Assembly: GCA_000231825.2 (NCBI GenBank)
Contig: JH720294.1
Span: 567,158-631,157, forward strand
Direction: 5' to 3'
DNA: 64,000 bases
Source: Tetrahymena elliotti 4EA
Taxonomy: Eukaryota > Ciliophora > Oligohymenophorea > Hymenostomatida > Tetrahymenidae
Shown: positions 48,425 to 61,555 of the stretch, piece after piece
How the letters are laid out: every line of letters starts with the position of its first letter
Numbering within the stretch: position 1 is the first letter of the stretch
Notes under the pieces: model-generated
Database searches by the model: none
Told to the model about the DNA's origin: nothing
The model's input: only the letters and a program-made list of their open reading frames with translations
Made by a program: the position numbers and the translations under genes

Positions 48425-51400
48425 TCAAAAGTGTTCTATTATCATTGGCTAATAGTAATTTTTAAGGTGTTCTCTATGGTTGTAAATATATTAGAGTAAC
48501 TTCTCTTCAGAATTGAAAAAAGTTATAACTTATATACCACCTATCAATATGTCTTCTAAAATATTATTTTCATTTAATTATTAGGTTTCGTTGATAAGCA
48601 TGACTAGTAACTCGATTTCTAAATTATATAATAAATCTGTAAGTTTCCGTAATAAATCTTTGTTAGATATTTAAAAATATTAATCAGTAAAGTAAATTAA
48701 GTAGGTGTGGCATTTCTTCTGAAGCAAGGATTTGTTATTCTCATTTTTATACTTATTTTAAGTTAGGTGAATATTTAATTTCTCATCAGAATTCAGTATG
48801 AACTGTTTGAGGGATGCATGAATACCTAAGTGGAATATATGCTCACTTGTATTTTACTAAATTTTTTTGTTTTTTTAGCAATTATTATCCATTTTTAAAG
48901 CAGATTCATCAATTTGATCCTAGAAATTCAGATCTAAATTTAATAAAGCTGATGTATTTTAGTTAGTTATTGGATTAAGGTTTGATTGATTGAAGGTCTA
49001 ATTATCATTTAATTCATTTAGGTTTTATTCAAATATTTTATAATTCAATAAATATTCTTAATTTGAGCTATTTTTTAAAAACTAATAAAATTTTATTGAA
49101 TTTTTTTTCACATTTTTATTGGTTGATTCTTTTTGGCTATTTGCTTTAGATTACAATTTACCTTAATTAAATTTATTACTTACATCAAATCTCTATTAAA
49201 CTCTCATTTCTTCTTCATTTTCAATAATTTTGTTTGTTTTGCTTGAATTTTGTTCCTTATGGATCATTTGATTAAAAAAACTTTTGTCTTAGCTCTCATT
49301 GAAGTCATCGTTAAATGAATTTATTTATTTTTTACAAAAAATTTAAAAGTTACTTTAGTTAATTTTTTAATCTTATGATGAGTTGTAAGACATAAGAATA
49401 TCTGAATTAGTTTGATTACTTTTTAATTTCAAAAATTACTCAGAAGATTGTTATTAAAAGTTGAAAAAGCTTTTATTTTCATCAAAATTAATTTATTTAA
49501 AAATATTATTCTAATTTATATTTTATTTATTAGACTGTTATTCTTGGCTTTAATATTCATTACTTTTGTAGTTTTAAAAGCTTAAAGTTATGAAACTTTT
49601 TGGGAGTTATATATAGGACTTATTAGATTAGTTAATCTTTTCATAATCTGATTCATACTAATTAGAAATAGTATTTTAATAAGGAGCAATCTAACAATCA
49701 TTAGAAGATTGTGAAGTTTGCAAAATTAGTTAGATTTATTCAGTGAAATCATTCTTGAGATTATCTAATTTTTAAACTGTCTGGTTAATGCTAAATGAGT
49801 TATTTCCTTTAAATTGATTATGAAATTAGCTATTTTTCCATTTTTTGCTAAAATTAGGACTTTCTTACTTTAAAGAAGTATCTATCTTCTAATCTTAAAA
49901 TGAATTTATAAAAGAATATTAAATCATATCTAATAATTTACATTTTTCTTGGTTCTTAGTAAAAAAGTTAAGATCAAAGATTTTATTTTTTATTGAATTT
50001 TTTTTCTTAAGAATTAAAGAGAGTAAAATTAGTTCAAAATGCTATGGATTTGATTACATTAGTTTCATTGATGTAGTTGCTATTAATTGCATAAATATTT
50101 ATTCTTCAAAACTATATTGTACCATACCAAAATTATCATTTTATTTAAAGAGAATTTCATTAACAATATCATTGCACAAACAAAATAATTTTAACTAGTT
50201 GTTTTTCTATTCACAAGCTGAAACTACAAATATGTTGAAATAGTAATTTGTCATTTCATTATATTTCTAATTTTAAATTTCTAGTTCTAAGTTATTTAAT
50301 TTATTTTACTTGAAAATATCCAACAATAAATTCATTACTTACTTTTTTATATTAGGAAGATATAATTGGCATTACTCTAACGAATTTGTTAAGACTAAAG
50401 CTGCATTATAAAAATTTTTTTACTTTATCTAATATCTGGCCTACTCAAGGCAGCAGCATTGAAAGTAGATATCAGAATCATATTGGTGGTTTCTAATTTA
50501 TTCATTATTTTTGTGCTTTCTGACTTAATAGAAAATTAGTTTTTCATTTTTTTGTAATTAATGCATTTTTTCTTTTCTTTTTGCAGTCTTATGATAAATT
50601 TTATCTTATTTTAAGTTATCTTGCTCTTTGTCTAATTGAGCCTAGGTTAATTTTTTATTTAATTTTGAAATTTCTTTTTCATTATCTAGAAAAATAAATG
50701 TTGGACTTTAATTAATTCTATTGATATTGGATGATAAATTAGGGCTAGAATCATTGAATTCTTTTGTGAATTTATAAGAACTTTCCTAAATATTTTGGTA
50801 GTTAAGTTGATTATCTCTTTGTTTTTTGCTTTTCGAGTAAATAATTGAATTGAGTTTTTTTTGATTATTAAATTATTTATCATTTTTCTTAAATTTTTTA
50901 TTTAATTTAATGTTGAGAGTCTAATTAAGCAGTTAACAATATTAATTTTTTATTAAATTACTTATTTTAATTTTAATTTTATTTTTAATATTTCTGTTTT
51001 ATTTACTTTTGTAGATTTTTGAGATTGGAGATAATAAAATAATAGAACCTGAGTTGTTATTATCTTTATTTTTTTATATTAATATCTTATTTGTTTAAAT
51101 CAAATAATTTTGAAATGAATATGATTCTTTGAGTTGTTCATTCTTTTAAAAGTTCTTATAAAAATAATTAGGGCTATCTTGAAATAATCTACTATATTTT
51201 TTTTCATAAATATTAATATAAATCTGATTTAGTATATTGAGAACTGTAGATTCCAAGCTGTTAAATTCTAAATTAATAAATCCTTTTGACAAAGCATAAT
51301 AATCATTACCCTCTCTTTTTTAGCAAGGAGGTAAGTAAATCTAGCTAATACTTAAATTTTCTAAAGCTAGATCTTCTATGACATCCCACAAATTATTGTT

Positions 51401-53754
51401 ATTTTCTTAAATATATTTTAACATAGATTTAAAGTAATTGATCTTTCTGTTATAAAGATTCCATTAAAGTTCTATTTCATGAGTATTAGATTTTTCTTGG
51501 AGATTAGAAATTTTATAATTAAATGAGGAATCAACCAAATCTTAATATGATAAATTATTTTGAAGTGAGCTTCTTAAATGCACTATATACCTTTTTATTT
51601 AATCATAAAACTATGTACCTTCTCCTTCATGAGAATAGATATTTAATTCATAGTTAACATAAATAATAGACTTTTAAAAATTCTCACAAGCCTCTTAGTA
51701 CCTACCACAATTAAAGTGAATGACTCCCAAATTATTATAGCATACACCCAGTGCTCTGTTATTCCCAAATTATTTAAAATGTTCTATTTACTTGATAAGA
51801 TTCAACAACTACAACCCAGAGTCTTCTCTATAAAAGTTTTAAGTGGTAAATCTAAGCATTTTAAACAAATCCTAAAAGCTATTCAATAGATCTTGAGTAT
51901 CTCTAGAGTGACAAACACCTTCAAAATCGGTGTCTATTTGTTCATCTATCTAAATTTATTGATCTAATACTTATGAGCTTTAACTATACACACTTTAAGA
52001 ATAATGAAGATAATTATTTATCTCAGATCTATTAAATTGGATTTCTTTCTCTATTTAATTGTCTTTAGAGTTTTAAATTTTAATTTATTTTAGTATTTCT
52101 ATGAGATGTATTACAGGATTAAGAATGTCTCTACCCATTAAAAATGAGTAATAAATTTATATTCCTAAAGTTAGAAATATTAATCCCCAACTTATGTGAG
52201 TGAAGATAGAATGATAAAATTAAATTTTGTTTTCTAGATTTATTGAATAAATTTATAAATTTTCTTTTGTAAGCACATCTAAAAATAAAAAAACATTCTT
52301 TAATTAGAACTTGTCTAATTTATCATTCCTAAGTGTTTCAATTTTCGGTACTTTATCTACCATAGAAATAATATTCAAATAGACAAAACAGTCAGTACCA
52401 TTTCTGTTATATTCAAACGTTTTTTAACTTATTTCTAATTAATAATCTAATGAATACTTACTAGTATTAAGTAATACAATATTTGAGTTTTGAGTTAAAT
52501 TTCCTAAAAATATTTGAGCTTGAGATTAATCTTAAAGGTAATCGGTTTCAACTTGCTTTAAAGTTTTTTATTATTATTAATCATTTTCTTATGAGTTGTA
52601 GACTATTTATAAACTTTATGGATCTATGAGCATCTAAAATTTAGAATTTTATCCAAAGTGTGAAAAAAAAATTGGGATTGCTGATAAATTAAGGGTTATG
52701 CACATTATTGAGAATATATCATTTAGTTCTTTTGAATTTAGGTTTATTCTCCTTTAACAGAAATTACTTGAGTAATATGGCCCATTTTTATTGAAATTTG
52801 GAGATGGTGCAAATATATGAGTTGAAATATCATCAATTGTTGGTTGGTAATAGTATCTGCATCTTAAATCTAACTTATAGGGACCTTTATAGGGACAATT
52901 TTTTGGAGGTTGATATCCTGCATATGTTGTATTATTGCTTGTCATGTATATCAATCCATTATATGTAAGGCCTGCATAAATAGTATGTATTTACATCCAT
53001 CTCGCTACTTAATTTTCATTATCAAATTTTATGGGCTTTATAATAACATCCAAAGCAGTAGATTACTTGAGCTGAAATAATTCTTTTTCATCAAATTCCT
53101 CTAAAAAAGCTCTCTCTACTTAATGCCTTCATTTATTAATTAATTTTGGAATCAATAAGAAACTCAAACAATAAAACTAAAAGTGTAAGTAGACTTTTCT
53201 AAATGAATAAATTATTTATTTGAAATAAAATAATATTACTTGAAAATAAAGAAAAATGTTTTCTTAAAAAAGAGGAAAATTAAAAACAATTACCAAAGAG
53301 CTGTTAAATGTGGGTTTTTTCTGGCCATATCTTCTACAATTGGGTTTTCTAAATTTAAATAGGTTCGATCTACATTGTGTATAGCTGCTCTATAATTTTT
53401 ATTATTAATTACCTAACCTTATAACTACCTTCCTAAGAATTCATTAAGTAGATTCATTTGCCATGCTATTTTTTATACCTACTAGTTAATTTAAAAAACA
53501 ACTGCATAGTTTTATTATTTTGAGTTTTTGATTTGATCTTTGTACATCTGATCTGCAAACTATTAAATAACTTACAAGTTTGAAATCTACAAAAAATATA
53601 GACTGATAAATGTAGATGTAATGAAAATAAGGGAAGGAAGTAGTCCTATAAAAATTAAAGTTATTTGAGTTTAATTTCTATTAAAAAATCCATCTTTTTT
53701 GGGAAACTGTTTTTTATGAGTATCTTCTATTTTCTATTATTTTTCTAAATTCAT
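48425..53754 (-). CDS. Paralogue F: Cache-TPR-VWA-like transmembrane receptor
   Basis: The start at 53754 gives MNLEK followed by Gln/Asn codons, preceded by AAAGGAGGA. The GFFK region and first helix lie at about 53640-53700. The ectodomain carries NNTTYAGYQPPKNCPYKGPY and LDLRCRYYYQPTIDD, followed by SSNFC. The second helix is near 52170. The TPR region around 51740 reads CYNNLGVIHFNCGRYQEA. A long Ser/Asn-rich linker and the VWA-like C-terminus follow, with a TGA at 48425-48427. A 432-bp stretch (51728-52159) is identical to paralogue G. The Cys residues of the ectodomain are conserved with D, E and G and may pair. The role is inferred as ligand sensing at the cell or ciliary surface. Confidence 0.8.
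51728..52159. repeat. F/G identical tract (432 bp, TPR to second helix)
   Basis: By eye this stretch is identical to 57577-58008 in paralogue G, with a constant offset of 5849. Single mismatches bound it at 51727 and 52160. Neighbouring sequence in the same exon shows frequent differences, as expected of a conversion tract. Confidence 0.75.
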
Positions 53755-54288
53755 TCCTCCTTTTTTTAATCTATTACATATCAATATTAATTAAATTCTT
53801 ATTTATTTGTAAATATCATGTTAAATCTCAAATTGTAAATAAATTAACACATATTATCTTTTATTTGTTAACTTACTTATATTATGAACAAAAATTATGC
53901 TTTTAGTAAGCAGCTATTTATTTTGTTTAATGATGGATATATTTTATTTAGGTGATACTTTTAAGAATCAGGCATATCAATAATATAATTTAAATATGAT
54001 CTCTCCTTTAAATTTTTGATAAATTTGGACTGAATCTCGCAACATGGATGGACTAGTTAAACGAGGTTCTAAGGTATAGAAAAAACATATGCATAAAGTA
54101 GATGGGCAGATAAATATTTAATAATATATATATACACATCAATACCTAAATAATTTATACATTAATTTTGTTTATACTAAAATATTTTTTAATATGCTAT
54201 AAATATAATTGTATTAAATAAAATTATGTAATTATATTTAAAAAAATGCTCATTTTCTTAAGATTATTAAGATTAGATAATAGATAAG
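53755..54288. other. Spacer between paralogues F and G
   Basis: A+T-rich 5' flank of F and 3' flank of G. The last 60 bases before the stop of G match those before the stop of F (CTTAAGATTATTAAG then AGTGTTCTATTATCATTGG), so the duplicated unit includes this edge. A TATATATATACACATC run lies near 54126. No gene is seen. Confidence 0.5.
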
Positions 54289-57200
54289 TCAAAAGTGTTC
54301 TATTATCATTGGTATTTAGTAATTTTTAAGGTGTTCTCTATTATTGTAAATATATTATAGTAACTTCTCTTCATAATTGAAAAAACTTATAACTTATATA
54401 CCACCTATCGATATGTCTTCTAAACTATTATATTCACTTAATTATTGGGTGTCATTTATAAGCATGACTAGTAACTCAATTTCTAAATTATATAATAAAT
54501 CTGTAAGTTTTTGTAATAAATCTTTGTTAGAAATTTAAAAATATTAATCAGTAAAGTAAATTAAGTAAGTGTGTTCAGTTTTCTGAAACAAGGATTTTTT
54601 ATTATTCTCATTTTTGTACTTATTTTAAGTTAGATGGATGCTAAATTTTTCATCGGAATTCAGTATGAACTATTTGAGGGATGCATGAATCCCTAAATGA
54701 AATATGTACTCACTTGTATTCTACTAAAATGTATCATTTTATTGGTAATTATTATCCATTTTTAAAGCAGATTCATCAATTTGATCCTAAAAATTCAGAT
54801 CTAAATTTAATAAGGTTGATGCGATTTAGTTAGTTATTGGATTAAAGTTTGATTGATTGAAGGTCTAATTATCATTTAATTCATTTAGGTTTTTTTCAAA
54901 AGTTGTATCATTGAATAAATATTCTTAATTTGAGTTATTTTTTAAAAATTAAAAAAATTTTGTCTGATTTATTTTCGCATTTTCCATATTTTTATTGTTT
55001 AATTCTTTTTGGCTATTTGCTTTAGATTACTATTTACCTTAATTGAGTTTATCATTTAAATCAAATATCTCTTGAACTCTCGCTTCTTCTTCACTTCCAA
55101 TAATTTTGTTTGTTTTGATTGAATGTTGTTACTTATGAATCATTTGATGAAAAAAACTTTTATCTGAGCTCTCATTGTATTAAATCAAAGACTATTTCGT
55201 TTGATAGTCATCATTAAATGAATTTCTTTTTTTTTTACAGAAAAATTAAAAATTACTTTAGTTAATTTTTTAATCTTATGATGAGTTGTTTATAAGAATA
55301 TCTGAATTAGTTTGGTTATTTTAAAAGTTTGATGAGCTTTCTTCATTAATTTATTTAAAAATTTTATTCTAGCTTATTTTTTATTCATTTGCTTGCTATT
55401 TTTGCTATGAATATTCATTAGTTTTGCTTTGATGACATAAAGTTATGAAATTTTTTGGTTTTTCAATATTTTATGCAAACGAGTTAGAAATAGTATTCTA
55501 ATTAGGAGCAATATAAGAATCATGAGAAGATTGTGAAGTTTGCAGCATTAGTTCTATTTATTCAGTGAAATCATTCTAGAGGTTATCTAATTTTTAAACT
55601 GCCTGATTAATGTTAATAGAGTTGTTTACTTTGAATTGATAATGAGACTAACATTTTTTCATTTTTTTGCTAAATTAAGGATTTTCTTATTTATAATAAG
55701 TATCTATCTCCGAATATTTATTCAAATTTCCATAAGGATACAAATTGATATCTTATTTTAAACATTTTTCTTAGCTCTAAGTAAAAAAGTTGAGAAGCAA
55801 TTCATTTTTTTCTTCACTCTTTTTTTTATGTTCAAAGATTTTATTGTTTATTACATTTTTTTTCTGAAGAATTAAAGAGAGTAAAATAAGTTCAAAATGC
55901 TATGGATTTGATTACATTAATTTAATAGAAGTAGTTGCTATTAATTGGGTAAATAATTACTCTTCAAAACTATATTGTATTAGACCAAAATTATCATTTT
56001 ATCGAAAGAGAATTTCATTAACAATATCACTACACAAACTAAATAGTTTTAACTAGTTGTTTTTCTATTCGCAGGCTGAAATAACAAATATGTTTAAATA
56101 TTAATTGGTCATTTCATTATATTTTTAATTTTCTACTAAAAGTTCTAAGCTATTTAATTGATTTTATTTGAAAATATCCAACAATAAATTCAATACTTAT
56201 TTTTTTATATGAGGAAGATATTATTGGCATTATTCTAATGAATTTGTTAAGACTAAAGCTGCATTATAATAATTTTATTATTTTATCTAATATCTGGCTT
56301 ACTCAAGACAGCAGTATTGAAAATATATGTCAGAACTATATTTGTAATTTCGAATTTATTCATTATTTTTGTGTTTCCTGACTTAATAGAAAATTGGTTT
56401 TTCATTTTTTTGGAATTAGAATTCTGTTTCTTTTCTTTTTATAATCGATGTCTTTCGTTTATCTTATTTTAAGTTATCTTGCTATATATCTAACTGATTC
56501 TAGGTTATTTTTCTATATAGTTTTGATACTTCTTTTTAATTGTCTTGAAATAAAATTGTTGGGCTATAATTAATTCTATTGATATTTGATGATAAGTTAG
56601 GGATAGAATTATTCGATTCTTTTGAGAATTTAAAAGAACTTTCCTAAATATTTTGGTCATTAAGTTTGCTATTTTTTTGTTTTTTGTTTATCTCATAAAA
56701 AACTGAATTAGTTTTTTTTCTGTTTGTTAATTATTTGTTTTCTTTGCCAAATTTTTTATTTAATCTAATGTTAAGAGCCTATTTAAAAGATTTAACAGGA
56801 TAAAAATAATTTATTATTTATTATTTAATATTCTTAGTTTATTTAATTTTTTAGATTCTTTAGATTGGAGATAGTAATATGATAGAAGTTGGGTTATTAG
56901 CATCTTTATTTTTTTATATTAATATCTTTTTTGAATTAATCAAATAATCATAAAATGTATCTGATTATTTTACTTACTCATTCTTTTAAAAGTGCTTTTA
57001 AAAATAATTAGGGCAATCTTCAAATAATCTGCCATATTTTTTTTCATAAATTTTAATATAAATCTGACTGAGTATATTGAGAACTGTAGATTCCAAGCTG
57101 CAAGATTCTTAACTTAACAATCCTTTAGATAAAGCATAATAGTTATTAATTTCTCTTTTATAGCATGGAGGTAAGTAAATCTGACTAATACTTAAAGTTT

Positions 57201-59667
57201 CTAAAGCTAGATCTTCAAGGATATCCCACAAATTATTTTTATTTTATAAAATATACTTTAACATAGATTTTAAGTGATTCATCTTTCTGTTAAAAAGACT
57301 CCATTAAAGCTCTATTTAATAATCATTACTATGATTCTAATTAGATTTTTGTTCAAGATTAGAACTTTTAAAATGATTTGTGGAATCAATCAAATCTTAA
57401 TATGATGTATTATTTTGAAGAGAGCTTCTTAAATGAACTATAAACCTTTTTATTTAATCAGTAAACTATGTACCTTCATGAAAATAGATATTTAATTCAT
57501 AATTAGCATAAATAATTGCCTTTTAAAAATTTTCGCATGCTTCTTAGTATCTACCACAATTAAAGTGAATGACTCTCAAATTATTATAGCATACACCCAG
57601 TGCTCTGTTATTCCCAAATTATTTAAAATGTTCTATTTACTTGATAAGATTCAACAACTACAACCCAGAGTCTTCTCTATAAAAGTTTTAAGTGGTAAAT
57701 CTAAGCATTTTAAACAAATCCTAAAAGCTATTCAATAGATCTTGAGTATCTCTAGAGTGACAAACACCTTCAAAATCGGTGTCTATTTGTTCATCTATCT
57801 AAATTTATTGATCTAATACTTATGAGCTTTAACTATACACACTTTAAGAATAATGAAGATAATTATTTATCTCAGATCTATTAAATTGGATTTCTTTCTC
57901 TATTTAATTGTCTTTAGAGTTTTAAATTTTAATTTATTTTAGTATTTCTATGAGATGTATTACAGGATTAAGAATGTCTCTACCCATTAAAAATGAGTAA
58001 TAAATTTACATTCCTAAAGCTAGAAATATTAATCCCCAGCTAATATAGGTGAAGAAATAATGATAAAATTAAATAGTATTTTCTAGATTTTTTGCATAAA
58101 TTTATAATTTTTCTATTGTAAGCACATCTAAAAATAAATAAACATTCTTTAATTAGAACTTGTCTAATTTATTATTCCTAAGTGTTTCAATTTTTGGTAC
58201 TTTGTCTACCATAGAAATAATATTCAAATATACGAAACAGTCAGAGCCATTTCTGTTATATTCAAACGTTTTTTAACTAATTTCTAATTAATAATCTAAT
58301 GAATACTCACTAGTATTAAGTAAATAAATATTTGAGTTTTGAGTTAAATTTCCTAAAAATATTTGAGCTTGAGATTAATCTTAAAGGTAATCAGTTTCAA
58401 CTTGCTTTATAGTTGTTTGTTATTATGAATCTTTTGCTTATGAGTTATAAACTATTTATAAACTTTATGGGTTTATGAGCATCTAAAATTTTGAATTTTA
58501 GCCAAAGTTTTAAAAAAAAATTGGGATAGCTGATAAATCAAGAGTTATGCACATAATTGAGAATATATCATTTTAATCTTATGAACTTAAGTTTATTCTC
58601 CTTTAGCAGAAATTACTTGAGTAATATGGCCCATTTTTTCCAAAATTTTGAGATGGTGCAAATATATGAGTTGAAATATCATCAATTGTTGGTTGGTAAT
58701 AGTATCTACATCTTAAATCTAACTTATAGGGACCTTTATAGGGACAATCTTTTGGAGGTTTATATCCTGCATATGTTGTATTATTATTGCTTGTTATGTA
58801 TATCAATCCATTATATGTAATGCCTGTATAAATAGTATGTATTGACATCCATCTACCTACTTAATTTTAACTATCGAATTAGATAGACTTTATAATAGCA
58901 TCTAAAGCAATAGTTTATTTCAGCTGAAATAATTCTTTTTGATCAAACTATTCCAAATAACCTCTCTCTACTTAATGCCTTTGTTTATTAAGTAATTTTT
59001 GAATTAGATAAGAAACACTTAAAATCATTAATTAAAACTAAGTTAAGTAGACTTTTCGAAATCAATAAATGCTTTGTTTGAAATAATTAAACTTCACTTG
59101 AAAATTAATAAATATAGTTTTTATGTTAACTTGATTTATTCTAATAAAATATGAGTGATTTTATTTAAAATATTTTCTAATAAACAAGGACAATTAAACA
59201 AATTACCAAACACTTGTAAAAAGTGGATTTTTTCTGGCCATATTTTCTACGATTGGGTTCTCTAAATTTAAATAAGTTCTATCTTAATTATGAAGAGCTG
59301 GTTTATAGTTTTTATTATTAATTACCTAGCCCAATAACTACCTTCCAAAGAATTCATTAAGTAGATTCATTTGCCATGCTATTTTTTATACCTGCTAGTT
59401 TATTTAAAAAACAACTGCATAGTTTTATTATTTAGAGCTTTTGATTTGATCTTAGTACATCTGATCTGCAAACTATTAAATAACTTATATGCTTGACATC
59501 TACATATAATATAGACTTATAAATGCAGATGTAATTAAAATTAAGGAAGGAAATAGTCCTATAAAAACCATAGTTATTTAAGTTTAATTTCTCTTAAAAA
59601 ATCCTTCGTTTTTGGTAAACTCTTTTGTGAGAGGATTATCTATATTTGATTATTTTGCCAAATTCAT
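54289..59667 (-). CDS. Paralogue G: Cache-TPR-VWA-like transmembrane receptor
   Basis: This copy was translated most fully. The start at 59667 gives MNLAKQSNIDNPLTKEF; helix 1 is at residues 31-55 (ITMVFIGLFPSLILITSAF). Intron 1 is 58979-59206 and splits the codon of Trp154. The ectodomain runs to about residue 455, with the Cache signature at 235-250 (KGPYKLDLRCRYYYQP) and cysteines at 232, 244 and 278. Helix 2 is at about 458-482, followed by GRDILNPVIHLIEIL, a HAMP-like proline helix. TPR units start near residue 560 (CGRYQEACENFQKAIIYAN), and a second helical repeat contains YYNAALVLTNSLEQC. The VWA-like start (NIFVISACEQ, then LFSLCSDIVNEILF) lacks DxSxS. The protein ends YQIPMIIEHF at 54289-54291. 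If no further introns exist it would be about 1,700 aa. Confidence 0.82.
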
Positions 59668-61004
59668 TCCTCTTCTTTTCAACTAATTACAAATAATTAA
59701 TGTAATTCTTATTTCTTTGTAAATTTAATCTTTCTTGGCTCAAAATGCAAATAAATAAAAGAACTAATCTTTTATTTCTTAATAAACTTCTATTTTGAAA
59801 AAACCTTATTATTAATAAGCTGCTAACTCAAAATACAAATATTATAATTAATTTGTTTAAATTAGCACTGGTACTGATGAGTAACATTAATTAATACGTT
59901 AAAAAATATAATGAGTGAGATTTATTAATTCATGAATTCTGCTAGTGCAACACAATTAAAATATCTACTTTTTTAAATTATTATAAAATAATTTTAATTA
60001 AATTTATTAAATTTCATATAAGTCAATCAAATCATTCAAATCAATCAAATAATTTTATTATTTTAGTTTATCTGATAAAACAAAAAAAATGATGCTTACT
60101 TTCTTCCCTTTCCAGCAATTAAAGAGTTCAGAATAAATTTAAAAAAAGTATTCAAAGTTTTTTTTAAAAAATCAATTTAGAAATTTTTTTTAATTTTTAA
60201 ATAAAATTTTTGCAAAAAACACATGAAAAGAGCACTACCTACTTAGTAATTCTATTAATGAATTTTGCAAAAAATAATACATTAATTTCAAACAAAAAAA
60301 ACTGTAAACTATTGCTTTAATAATATATTTAATAGGTAATACTTTTAGCAAAAATGCATATTAATAATATAATTTAAATATTATCTCTCAATTAAATTTT
60401 GATTTCATAAAAAATTAATTTAAAAAATAAATAAATATTTTTAAGTTTAAATATAGAGAAAATTTATTAATTTAAGATAGTTTTCTGGTATTGAATGGTT
60501 TCATTCAATAAGAATCAATGATCTTAGATTATTAAGAGTATTTATGATAATTAAACGAATAATAATACCTTAAAAAATAGAACAAATGTAATTAATTGTA
60601 GCTGAAATAAATTGAAGAGATGTTAATTTTATTTATGGAATACCTATCATTTTAATTAAATTTACTAATCCCTTCATTAATTAATTTGTGTATATGATAC
60701 AAGTTTAAAATAATTTTAACTTATGCAAAATGAAAAAATCTTAATTAAAAAAATTGAAAGTAAAAAAACATATAAATAGGGAAATTAATTATTTTTTAAA
60801 TGAAATTTAATCTATTTTAAAAAATAGTTTTTAGCCTAAAATAAAAGTTTGAATTTAAAGTTGATATTTACACTCCATCCATTATGAATTATCAAAAAAT
60901 TTTATTTCATTTGATAAAGTATTTCATAAGAACCAGTATTTATTTTGAATAAGTTTTAAGTGATGGTTATTATGTTTATGTTTTAAGTCAGAAACATAAT
61001 TTTT
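59668..61004. other. Long spacer upstream of paralogue G
   Basis: About 1.3 kb of A+T-rich DNA. The left half is the 5' flank of G. The right half (60840-61000) resembles the 3' flank of paralogue E (41700-41940; shared GAATTTAAAGTTGATATTTA). No coding frame or RNA gene was found. Confidence 0.5.
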
Positions 61005-61350
61005 TAATAGTAATTAGTAATTTTTAATGTGTTTTTTATTTTTTGTAAATGTGTTATAGTAGCTTCTCTTCAGTTTTGAAAAAACCTATGAATTATATAC
61101 CACCGATAGATATATTTTCTAAATTATTAAATTCATCTTATTAAGTGTTATTTGTAAGCAGGACTAATAACTCAACTTCTAAATTATATAATAAATCTGT
61201 AATTTCTGTAATACATCTTTGTTAGATATTTAAAAATATTAATCAGTAAAGTAAATTAAGTATGTATGTTGCAATTTCTGAAAAGAGCATTTTTTACATT
61301 TCTAATTTTTAAGCTTTTTTTAAGGTAGATAGAAGTTTAATTTTTAATCA
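61005..61350 (-). pseudogene. Isolated 3' fragment of a Cache-TPR-VWA gene
   Basis: This fragment matches the coding sequence for the last 110 or so residues of the family (the segment with YLIYFTD and SEEKLLQY) and is closest to paralogue E (41975-42325). It lacks the terminal PMIIEHF codons and stop, has small deletions, and has nothing of the rest of the gene upstream. The real 3' end of paralogue H follows directly at 61556, and a second copy of the flank begins near 61375. The fragment therefore looks like a partial tandem duplication of a gene tail. Confidence 0.72.
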
Positions 61351-61555
61351 CAGAGGAAAATCTGATATTTTTCATTTAAAGTTGATTTTTACTAAATCCA
61401 TCAATCATAATAATAAAAAAAATTGAAAAGTTTTAAAAAAGGTACTTTAGTAGCCAGTTTTTATATTCGATAAGTTTTAACTGATGATGATTGTAATAAT
61501 TATATTTTAAACTTAAAGATGAGTATTATTTTTTTAAGATCAGATTATTGGATCA

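Noticed and set aside
58557..58820. Plus-strand 87-codon frame, and similar ones at 38659 and 31015
   Set aside because: These are complements of the conserved Cache ectodomain exons on the minus strand.
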